DNA from: JAGPUQ01 sp947084925
GTDB lineage: Bacteria > Pseudomonadota > Gammaproteobacteria > Pseudomonadales > Porticoccaceae
Direction of reading: 5' to 3'
Assembly: GCA_947084925.1 (NCBI GenBank)
Contig: CAMTUJ010000006.1
Location: forward strand, 15,720 to 79,719
DNA: 64,000 nucleotides
In this document: positions 1 through 6,863 of the stretch, one piece after another
Numbering within the stretch: position 1 is the stretch's first letter
Layout of the letters: each line of letters starts with the position of its first letter
Program-made: the position numbers and the translations under genes
The notes under the pieces: generated by a model
Database searches by the model: none
What the model was told of the DNA's origin: nothing
Seen by the model: the letters and a program-made list of their open reading frames with translations, nothing else

Positions 1-531
1 CAGAAAAAGGTTTCCCGCCAGCCCTTCAATGACCCGTGCCTCGGTGTCGAGCAGCAGTCCATCCCGATCCGGCGGCAGCTCATCCGCGGCCAGTACCTGG
101 TCCAGGCGGTTGAGGTGCTTGAGTCCGGCCAGGCGCGGATTCACCGGCAGGCGATAGTCACACACCCGCAGATGCATAAAGTCGCGCCGTTCCGGCAAGG
201 GTCGATAAAAAAGATAACGGTTACAGGGTCCGCCGTCGTGGCGATACGCCATGCCGCCGGAGCCCGCGGTGATCATCAGCTTGATGACGCCATCGGCCGG
301 CCATTGGCCGCAGGCGCGCCGCACGTCGTTCCATACCGTCTCGCGGTCAAGCGGAATACCGAGAGCGGCGGTGCCGCGACACAGGCGCGACCAGTGCCAA
401 TCCCAGAGCGGCAAGATACCGCCACAGAGCCGCATGGTCTCGAACAGGCCGTGGCCGTAGTGAAGTCCCCGGTCCGCGGGATTCACTGTGCCATTCGCGG
501 CACCGTTGACGAACACTGGCAAGTCCGTCAT
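1..531 (-). CDS. pabC: Aminodeoxychorismate lyase PabC (3' end outside window)
   Basis: This is a fold-type IV PLP enzyme that converts 4-amino-4-deoxychorismate to p-aminobenzoate and pyruvate for folate synthesis in the cytoplasm. The reverse strand opens with ATG at 531 (MTDLPVFVNG). It then reads the family blocks DRGLHYGHGLFETMRL and GLKHLNRLDQVLAA, the latter holding the catalytic lysine, followed by DTEARVIEG. The reading frame is still open at base 1, so about 177 residues are visible and the rest lies outside the window. It sits 103 bp after acpP on the same strand. In gammaproteobacteria fabF normally lies between acpP and pabC; here it does not. Confidence 0.93.
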   Translation of the reverse strand, partial: MTDLPVFVNGAANGTVNPADRGLHYGHGLFETMRLCGGILPLWDWHWSRLCRGTAALGIPLDRETVWNDVRRACGQWPADGVIKLMITAGSGGMAYRHDGGPCNRYLFYRPLPERRDFMHLRVCDYRLPVNPRLAGLKHLNRLDQVLAADELPPDRDGLLLDTEARVIEGLAGNLFL

Positions 532-634
532 CCCGCACCAGGATCCAGGTCAGCTCTCCGGGGACAGTGCATCCGCGGGAAGCGGGCGAAACAACCGCCA
601 GCCAGAGCCGGCGGTCGAGAGTAGCGTGGGGAAA

Positions 635-871
635 TCAGCCCAGATTGTTCTGGATGTAGTCAATGGCATCCTGAACCGTGGCCAGTTTTTCGGCATCTTC
701 GTCGGGAATTTCGGTATCGAACTCTTCTTCGAGGGCCATGATCAGCTCCACGGTATCCAGCGAGTCCGCGCCGAGATCGTCAATGAAGGATGAATCGGGC
801 TTGACATCTTCTTCCTTTACGCCCAATTGCTCGGCAACCATTTTGATGACGCGTTCTCGTATGTTGCTCAT
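635..871 (-). CDS. acpP: Acyl carrier protein
   Basis: AcpP is the 78-residue carrier that holds growing fatty-acyl chains on a phosphopantetheine arm. The protein is acidic and carries the signature DLGADSLDTVEL, with Ser37 as the attachment residue. Length and sequence are close to E. coli AcpP. ATG at 871 is preferred over an in-frame TTG at 880, because it gives the conserved MSNIRERV start and has a GGAG element about 11-13 bases upstream. It lies between fabG (170 bp upstream) and pabC. The 170-bp gap is large enough for a separate acpP promoter, as is usual because ACP is needed in excess. Confidence 0.98.
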   Translation of the reverse strand: MSNIRERVIKMVAEQLGVKEEDVKPDSSFIDDLGADSLDTVELIMALEEEFDTEIPDEDAEKLATVQDAIDYIQNNLG

Positions 872-1040
872 GATTAACAATCGCTCCTGTTGTACCAGTG
901 TTGTGCCAGTGTCTTATTGAGCCGGCCCTCGGTCGGCGGCCCAAAGCCGGTGGGAGCAGGTAGCCCCGCTATGCCGGCGCGCATTTTACCCAAATTCCCT
1001 TTCCCCGTAACCGCCCGGGCGCAGGCCCCGGTTCGGCCCC

Positions 1041-1784
1041 TCAACCCATGTACATGCCGCCGTTGACCTGGATGGTTTCGCCGGTGATATAGGCGCCGCC
1101 GTCCTCCGCCAGGAACACCACCACGGCGGCGATTTCCTCGGGCTGTCCGAGCCGCCCGAGAGGAATCGAGGCGAGCATCGCGTCGCGATTCGCCGCCGGC
1201 AGTTCACGTGTCATGTCGGTATCGATGAAACCGGGCGCAACGGTATTGACGGTGATGTTACGCGAGCCCAGCTCCTTGGCAAGCGCGCGGCCAAACCCGG
1301 CCACGCCCGCCTTGGTGGCGGCGTAATTGGCCTGACCGGCATTGCCCATCGCCCCCACCACGGAACTGATGTTGATGATCCGGCCCCACCGCGCTTTCGT
1401 CATACCGCGCGCGCACGCCTTGCAGAGTCGATACACGGCACCGAGATTGGTTTCGATGACATCGTTCCATTCATCTTCTTTCATGCGCAGCAATAAATTG
1501 TCACGGGTAATGCCCGCGTTGTTGACCAGGATCAGCGGCGGCCCGAACTCGTCCTCGATCTGCTGCACGACCCGCACAACGGCCGCCGCATCGGTAACAT
1601 TGAGCGCCATCCCCCGGCCCTTGATTCCGAGGCCGGCGAAGCGCGCGGAAATCCGTTCGGCGCCTTCCGGGGTAGTGGCGGTGCCGATGACGATGGCGCC
1701 CGCTCTCCCCAGTGCATCGGCGATGGCCGCGCCGATGCCGCGGCTGGCGCCGGTGACGAGGGCAATCTTGTCCACAATACTCAT
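1041..1784 (-). CDS. fabG: 3-oxoacyl-ACP reductase FabG
   Basis: FabG is the NADPH-dependent short-chain reductase that performs the first reduction in each fatty-acid elongation cycle. The 247-residue protein shows the nucleotide-binding TGASRGIG at about residues 11-18 and the catalytic residues Asn113, Ser141, Tyr154 and Lys158 (YAATK). It ends with the usual GGMYMG tail. ATG at 1784 follows a GGAGA ribosome site. It starts 35 bp after the end of fabD, so the two are probably co-transcribed. Confidence 0.98.
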   Translation of the reverse strand: MSIVDKIALVTGASRGIGAAIADALGRAGAIVIGTATTPEGAERISARFAGLGIKGRGMALNVTDAAAVVRVVQQIEDEFGPPLILVNNAGITRDNLLLRMKEDEWNDVIETNLGAVYRLCKACARGMTKARWGRIINISSVVGAMGNAGQANYAATKAGVAGFGRALAKELGSRNITVNTVAPGFIDTDMTRELPAANRDAMLASIPLGRLGQPEEIAAVVVFLAEDGGAYITGETIQVNGGMYMG

Positions 1785-1819
1785 GACGATTTCTCCGCTT
1801 TTCGGCGTTGGAGACACAT

Positions 1820-2764
1820 TCAGCAGCGACCGGCGGCGTCCAGGGCGGCCGCCAGACTGGCATCATCCTCGGTGGCAAAAGTCGCCAAGGTCGTTGCGAT
1901 CCGCTTGTTCAAGCCGCACAGCACCTTGCCGGCGCCACATTCCACGGTGAGTTCGACACCGTGCGCCGTCAGCGCGGCCACACAATCGACCCAGCGCACC
2001 GGGCTGTAGATCTGGCGCACCATCAGATCCTTGATGGCGACGGGATCGGTTTCCACGCGCGCATGAACGTTGTGGATGACCGGAATGGCCGGCGCATCGA
2101 ACCGGGTCGCGGCGATGTCGGCAGCCAGGCGCGCCGCGGCCGGACGCATCAGCTCGGTATGAAAAGGCGCGCTGACCGGCAGCGGCAGCGCCCGCTTCGC
2201 ACCGGCGGCCTTGCACAATTCGATGGCGCGCGCGACAGCGCCTGCATGTCCCGCAATGACCACCTGACCCGGTGCATTGTAGTTGACCGGCGCGACCACC
2301 TCCGCGGCCGCCGCCTGCGCACAACAGCGCTCGATCTCGGCATCGTCGAGACCCATCACCGCCGCCATGGCGCCCACGCCGGACGGCACGGCCGCCTGCA
2401 TGTAGGCACCGCGCCGACGCACGAGCTCGACGGCATCGGTAAAAGCCACCACGCCGGCGCACACCAGCGCCGACCACTCCCCCAGACTGTGCCCGGCCAT
2501 CACGGCGGGCACGGCGCCGCCCTGTCGCTGCCACAACCGCCAGACCGCAACGCTGGCGGTCAACAACAGCGGCTGGGTGCGTTCGGTGAGATTGATCGCG
2601 GCGGAATCGCCCTGCTGGCAGAGGTGCCAGAGGTCGTAACCGAGCTGCGTGGACGCTTCGGAAAAGGTATCGAGCAATTCCGGATGCCGGTCCGCCAGTT
2701 CGGCGAGCATGCCGATTTTCTGGGAACCCTGACCGGGAAAAACGCAAGCGAGTTGCTGGTTCAC
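1820..2764 (-). CDS. fabD: Malonyl-CoA:ACP transacylase FabD
   Basis: FabD moves the malonyl group from CoA to ACP to feed chain elongation. The protein has the N-terminal FPGQGSQ, the nucleophile elbow GHSLGE (Ser93) and the catalytic histidine in SAPFHTELM. From GTG at 2764 it is 314 residues, close to the family's usual 305-310. An in-frame TTG at 2782 preceded by GAGA is an alternative start. The open frame runs much further upstream but lacks similarity there and overlaps plsX. The gene follows plsX by 56 bp, so fabH, which usually sits between them, is absent. Confidence 0.96.
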   Translation of the reverse strand: MNQQLACVFPGQGSQKIGMLAELADRHPELLDTFSEASTQLGYDLWHLCQQGDSAAINLTERTQPLLLTASVAVWRLWQRQGGAVPAVMAGHSLGEWSALVCAGVVAFTDAVELVRRRGAYMQAAVPSGVGAMAAVMGLDDAEIERCCAQAAAAEVVAPVNYNAPGQVVIAGHAGAVARAIELCKAAGAKRALPLPVSAPFHTELMRPAAARLAADIAATRFDAPAIPVIHNVHARVETDPVAIKDLMVRQIYSPVRWVDCVAALTAHGVELTVECGAGKVLCGLNKRIATTLATFATEDDASLAAALDAAGRC

Positions 2765-2820
2765 GGCGAGTGACTGATTCAAGGGCTGGTTCTCACGGGT
2801 AAATCGTACCGGACCACGAT

Positions 2821-3852
2821 TCAGGGACTGCTTGTGACGGATGCCAGCCGCGCGGCGATGCGGTCCGGCAAACCGCCCCGGGCTTCCGCCAGTGCAACCG
2901 TCAACGCGTGGCCAAAACCGGCACTGTCGGCACTGCCGTGGCTCTTTACCACCACGCCGCGAAGCCCGAGCATGGAGGCGCCATTGTATTGGGCGGGATC
3001 GAGAAAACCGAGTGCGGACTTGAACAGCGGCCGCGCCACCCAGCTCCGCCACCCCGCGCGACTCCGGCCGGTCGCGCGCAACTGCTCGATGAGCAGGCGC
3101 GCCGTACCCTCGATCGCCTTCAGCGCCACATTGCCGACGAAACCGTCGCAAACCACCAGATCGGCATGCCCGCGCAGCAACGCATCGCCTTCCACGAAAC
3201 CGACATAGTTGAGGGTCGCATCCGCCGCGAGCAGTTCCGCCGCCGCCTTGACGGCGCGATTGCCCTTGCCCGCCTCGGCACCGATATTGAGGAGCGCAAC
3301 CCGGGGCTCACGCAACCGCTCGGCGACCTGCAGGCGGGCCGCGCCCATGCGCGCAAATTGATGGAGCGTTTCGCCGGCGCAATCGACATTGGCGCCGAGA
3401 TCGAGCAGATAAACCCGGCCCGAGACCGTCGGCAGCGCGGTACAGATGGCGGGGCGTTCGATTCCGGGCAACGTACCCAGCACGGTGGTGCCCATGGCCA
3501 TCAAGGTGCCGGTTTCCCCCGCACTGACGCAGGCGGCGGCACGCCCTTCCGCTACGGCGGCGAGCGCGCGCCACATCGAGGACTCACGCTTGTGACGCAA
3601 GGCGCGCGCCGGTCGGTCGCCACTCTCTACCCGCTGCGGGCAGTCGATCAATTGCAGACGCGCGGACGGCAGGTGCCCGCTCCGATCGCGCAACTGTCCA
3701 CCCAACTGTCCGTACAGTTCGGACTCGTTACCAAAAAGCAGGATCTGAACGTCGGGATTACCGGAGAGAAAGTCGACCACGGCGGGAACCGTCGCGGTCG
3801 CACCCAGGTCGCCGCCCATCGCATCGACAGCGATGACCGCGGTGACGGCCAA
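2821..3852 (-). CDS. plsX: Phosphate acyltransferase PlsX
   Basis: PlsX makes acyl-phosphate from acyl-ACP, the donor that PlsY uses for the first acylation of glycerol-3-phosphate. The 343-residue protein begins MAVTAVIAVDAMGGDLG, the family hallmark, and includes SAGETGTLMA and VCDGFVGNVALK. The start codon appears to be TTG at 3852, three bases after the rpmF stop, with no clear ribosome site. That layout suggests translational coupling to rpmF. The order yceD-rpmF-plsX is conserved in gammaproteobacteria. Confidence 0.96.
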   Translation of the reverse strand: MAVTAVIAVDAMGGDLGATATVPAVVDFLSGNPDVQILLFGNESELYGQLGGQLRDRSGHLPSARLQLIDCPQRVESGDRPARALRHKRESSMWRALAAVAEGRAAACVSAGETGTLMAMGTTVLGTLPGIERPAICTALPTVSGRVYLLDLGANVDCAGETLHQFARMGAARLQVAERLREPRVALLNIGAEAGKGNRAVKAAAELLAADATLNYVGFVEGDALLRGHADLVVCDGFVGNVALKAIEGTARLLIEQLRATGRSRAGWRSWVARPLFKSALGFLDPAQYNGASMLGLRGVVVKSHGSADSAGFGHALTVALAEARGGLPDRIAARLASVTSSP

Positions 3853-3855
3853 TGG

Positions 3856-4035
3856 TCAATCGTTGTCGATGTCAATCACTTTGCGACCGCGATAGAAACC
3901 GTCAGCGGTCACATGATGGCGGCGATGCTTCTCGCCACTCAGGCTGTCCACCGCCAGCGTGGGGCCGGTGAGCGCATCGTGGGAGCGGCGCATGCCGCGT
4001 TTGGAGCGAGTCTTGCGATCCTGTTGTACGGCCAT
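3856..4035 (-). CDS. rpmF: Ribosomal protein bL32
   Basis: This 59-residue basic protein of the large ribosomal subunit begins MAVQQDRKTRSKRGMRRSHD and ends in an acidic DIDND tail. The family core (RSKRGMRRSHDALT, followed by LSGEKHRRHH) is clear. It lies between yceD, 55 bp upstream, and plsX, whose TTG start follows the rpmF stop by three bases. No zinc-binding cysteine pair is present, so it is the Cys-less form. Confidence 0.96.
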   Translation of the reverse strand: MAVQQDRKTRSKRGMRRSHDALTGPTLAVDSLSGEKHRRHHVTADGFYRGRKVIDIDND

Positions 4036-4090
4036 CGTGTTCTCCCGGGCTTGGGCCCGTCATCGGTTGATTGTGCCGCGCGGCCGTGGC

Positions 4091-4609
4091 TCAGCGTTGC
4101 AGCTTCAAGTCGGCAAGAGCCCGAAATGGGTTCCTGGCACTGCCGGCGTCCCCGATGCCAATCGGAGTCGCATGGCAGGATTCGTCTTCGTGCAGCGCGA
4201 CGATGGGAAGCGCCAGCAATAATTCTTCCTCGACGAGATCGTAAAGATCCCCCTCCTCGTCGACCACGATCCAGGGATCGAGCCGCTGGGGCAACCGCTG
4301 CTCCGCAGCGATATCGTGCACAACCCCCACCGCAATCGGCGCGTCCAGCACCACGGTCAACGCACCCAGGCAGCGTTGGCAGGTCATGGAGACCTGCGCC
4401 GACACTCGCCCGGTCACCTCCGGAAACCCGGCAGTGCCCGGATCGAACCGCAGCTCGACGGTCACCGGATCGGGGATCGCCAGCACCGCCTCCGACAGGC
4501 GCGGCAGCCCGGCGCCATCGATGACACCGCGGAGACTCTGGCTCTGCGCCGCGAGTTTCCGCACCGCAACGGAGCGCGGCAGGCTGGATCGGGGACTCGG
4601 GTTGTTCAT
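4091..4609 (-). CDS. yceD: YceD family protein (DUF177), 23S rRNA accumulation
   Basis: YceD is a small conserved protein encoded before rpmF and linked to 23S rRNA accumulation and processing. The 172-residue product carries the family metal-site-like pair CQRC in the centre (about residue 77) and a later cysteine in ESCH. An acidic LYDLVEEELLLALP block lies between them. The ATG at 4609 has no strong ribosome site. It is divergent from maf, with 82 bp between the starts, so both promoters probably lie in that gap. Confidence 0.9.
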   Translation of the reverse strand: MNNPSPRSSLPRSVAVRKLAAQSQSLRGVIDGAGLPRLSEAVLAIPDPVTVELRFDPGTAGFPEVTGRVSAQVSMTCQRCLGALTVVLDAPIAVGVVHDIAAEQRLPQRLDPWIVVDEEGDLYDLVEEELLLALPIVALHEDESCHATPIGIGDAGSARNPFRALADLKLQR

Positions 4610-4691
4610 CGCGGCGCGATTCTAGGGATAGCATCTTGATCTGTCAAAGAAAAACGCAGCATAGTGACAGCCCGGACCGCTCCCCCTCCTG

Positions 4692-5276
4692 ATGAAAATC
4701 GTCCTCGCATCAACTTCACCCTATCGCCGCGAGCTACTTGCCCGTTTCGGGCTGGCGTTCAGCCAGTTGGCTCCTGGCGTCGACGAACGCCCGCTGGCCG
4801 GCGAGCCGCCTGCCGCGCTGGCCGCGCGCCTGTCCGAAGCCAAGGCCCGGGCACTGGCTCAACGCTGCCCCGACGCCCTGATCATCGGTTCCGATCAAAC
4901 GGCGGTGTGCGGAGGGCTGGAGCTTGGGAAACCCGGTAACTTCACCGCTGCCCGGGCGCAATTACAGCGTTTGTCCGGTCAGACCGCACATTTCTACACC
5001 GCCGTCACCGTACTGGATGCCACGAGCGGCGTGGCGGCAAGCCGCACGGCCATCACCGAAGTGGTGTTCCGCACCCTGACGCCGGCGGAGATCGACCGCT
5101 ATCTGGAGCGCGAGCAACCCTACGATTGCGCCGGCAGCTTCAAGGCGGAAGGGCTCGGCATCGCCCTGTTCAAGGCGCTCCGCAGCGACGATCCCACGGC
5201 GCTCATCGGACTGCCGTTGATCCAGCTGCGCGAACTGCTGGCTGAGTTCGGAGTGGATATCATCGCCGGTCGCTGA
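4692..5276 (+). CDS. maf: Maf-family nucleotide pyrophosphatase (YceF type)
   Basis: Maf proteins hydrolyse non-canonical nucleoside triphosphates; the YceF branch prefers 7-methyl-GTP. The 194-residue protein starts MKIVLASTSPYRRELL, with the substrate-binding S-R motif. It has the catalytic GSDQTA (Asp68) and a conserved GKPGNFTAA block. Its position between rluC and yceD matches YceF in E. coli, which supports the subfamily call. The gene converges on rluC, with a 70-bp gap that contains no obvious hairpin. Confidence 0.92.
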   Translation: MKIVLASTSPYRRELLARFGLAFSQLAPGVDERPLAGEPPAALAARLSEAKARALAQRCPDALIIGSDQTAVCGGLELGKPGNFTAARAQLQRLSGQTAHFYTAVTVLDATSGVAASRTAITEVVFRTLTPAEIDRYLEREQPYDCAGSFKAEGLGIALFKALRSDDPTALIGLPLIQLRELLAEFGVDIIAGR

Positions 5277-5346
5277 CGCTTCCATCGCATTCATCAACCG
5301 GGCCGGGGGATCAACAGTCCGCAACCACCGGAGTTCAACCGACACT

Positions 5347-6330
5347 TCAAGCTGGCGCCCGCTGACCGGCACACGCCGCCAGCCGCCGCAGCACCTCCGC
5401 CAGCTCGTGCGGCAGCGGCGCATTGCCCGCCACCAGAACATGCGTGGCCGGATCTTCGAACATGAGCTCCGCCGCGTGCAGGAACATCCGCCGCAATCCA
5501 GACTCCCGCGCTTCCCGATTCGCGTCCCGGGCGCCGTACTTGGGGTCGCCAGCCACGGGATGCCCCATCAACTGGCAGTGAACCCGGATCTGATGCGTCC
5601 GGCCCGTCTCCAGGCAAGCCTCCACCAGCGTAAAGCCCGGAAGTCGCTGCACGACCCTGAATCGGGTCAGCGCCGATTTGCCGTCGACGTCGGCCCGCAC
5701 GATGCGTTCACCCGAACTCAGGGTATTTTTCCGCAGCGGCGCATTCACCTCGGTCAACCCACCGGGCCAACTTCCCGCGACCAGCGCGAGGTATTTTTTT
5801 TCCATTGCGCCGTCGCGCATCTGTCGCTGCAAGGAAAGCAGTGCCGAACGGGTCGAGGCGACCAGCAGACAGCCGGAGGTATCCCGGTCCAGCCGGTGAA
5901 CCAATTCCAGCGTGCGCTGCTCCGGCCAGATGGCGCGGAGCGCCTCGATCACCCCCAAGGCCACGCCGCTGCCCCCATGGACCGCCAGCCCCGCCGGCTT
6001 GTCGAGCACCAGCCAGCCCTCGCCCCGACTCACGATCCGGTCGGTCAACTCCTGCTGCAATGCCGACGGCGGCGCGGGCAGTTCCCGAGGGGGCGCCGTG
6101 CGCACCGGCGGTACCCGCAAGCGATCCCCGGCCAGCAATTTGTATTCCGGCTTCGTGCGTCCATTGTTGACGCGGACCTCCCCCTTGCGGAGCAGACGAT
6201 AGATACGCGACCTGGGCACGCCCTTCAGCAGCGCCAGCAGGAAGTTGTCGATACGCTGGCCCGCCTGCACTTCGGTTATATCGAGCCAGGTGACGCCGGT
6301 GGCGGAGGGAGACAATCTGGGCTGCGTCAC
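5347..6330 (-). CDS. rluC: 23S rRNA pseudouridine synthase RluC
   Basis: RluC isomerises U955, U2504 and U2580 of 23S rRNA. The 327-residue protein has an N-terminal S4 RNA-binding domain (about residues 20-75, with QRIDNFLLALLKGVPRSRIY). It also has the RluA-family catalytic motif HRLDRDTSG at about 145-153 (Asp148). The likely start is GTG at 6330, without a good ribosome site. It is divergent from rne, as in E. coli, and shares with it the promoter region around 6355-6421. Confidence 0.95.
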   Translation of the reverse strand: MTQPRLSPSATGVTWLDITEVQAGQRIDNFLLALLKGVPRSRIYRLLRKGEVRVNNGRTKPEYKLLAGDRLRVPPVRTAPPRELPAPPSALQQELTDRIVSRGEGWLVLDKPAGLAVHGGSGVALGVIEALRAIWPEQRTLELVHRLDRDTSGCLLVASTRSALLSLQRQMRDGAMEKKYLALVAGSWPGGLTEVNAPLRKNTLSSGERIVRADVDGKSALTRFRVVQRLPGFTLVEACLETGRTHQIRVHCQLMGHPVAGDPKYGARDANREARESGLRRMFLHAAELMFEDPATHVLVAGNAPLPHELAEVLRRLAACAGQRAPA

Positions 6331-6360
6331 TCAAAAAACCAATGCACATCATTGGCCGCA

Positions 6361-6366
6361 AGTGTA
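6361..6366 (-). promoter_or_regulatory. Putative extended -10 promoter for rluC
   Basis: Read on the minus strand, TACACT is preceded by TGC, giving an extended -10 element about 24-30 bases before the rluC GTG. No good -35 hexamer lies 17 bases upstream, which is common for extended -10 promoters. It lies back to back with the rne promoter. This is motif matching only. Confidence 0.4.
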
Positions 6367-6392
6367 GCAGACCGGTAAATTTGTTCTTTTAA

Positions 6393-6421
6393 TTGAATTG
6401 GTTAATGAAAACCGCTATATT
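6393..6421 (+). promoter_or_regulatory. Sigma70-type promoter for rne
   Basis: TTGAAT at 6393-6398 and TATATT at 6416-6421 are separated by exactly 17 bases in a locally AT-rich stretch. This is the best sigma70 match between rluC and rne. Transcription from here would give an rne leader of about 435 bases. That is the same scale as the long autoregulatory rne leader of E. coli. Confidence 0.7.
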
Positions 6422-6863
6422 CCGGACGCTGGCACCCGCCCGCCCCAAACCCCTCACCCGCGAAGTGCGTCGGTGTTGCGCCGGCCGGGCAAGCCCGCAC
6501 AGTTACCTCGGCGCGCCGTTGTCGAAAGCACACGCAAGCGCGCCTTACAAAGCCCACGCTCGATGGCGTGGCGGTATTACCGAAACGAGATTTGTAGTCG
6601 GGTAACGCTGGCCAGGTTGTCGCGCGAGATGCCGCAAGACACCCGATCCACTGCCAACAGGACGATCAGTTCAACGTTCCGTTCAACGTTGTTGTGAATG
6701 ACGGGGGTAACCCTCTGACCATCCTCTGCGCCAGCATGATCGCGGCAAGCGCTCACCGATACCTTGTGCGTGGCTCGCAGCTGCGACGCCCCGGATAGCA
6801 CCCGAATTTCGTCTCCGTTCCTACCGACACGCCGTCCAGCGCCATTCATTGCGCAGGACTGAC
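6422..6863 (+). promoter_or_regulatory. Long untranslated leader of rne
   Basis: About 440 bases between the predicted rne promoter and the rne ATG hold no convincing gene. The short open frames here have no recognisable sequence or ribosome site. In E. coli the rne leader folds into hairpins that RNase E itself recognises for feedback control. A similar role here is an inference from position and length; I did not find the E. coli hairpin sequences themselves. Confidence 0.5.

Noticed and set aside
532..634. Possible fabF remnant between acpP and pabC
   Set aside because: Translation of all three minus-strand frames shows nothing like a condensing enzyme; it looks like ordinary spacer.
5277..5346. 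Terminator between maf and rluC
   Set aside because: I looked for a hairpin in the convergent gap and found no stem of useful length with a T run.
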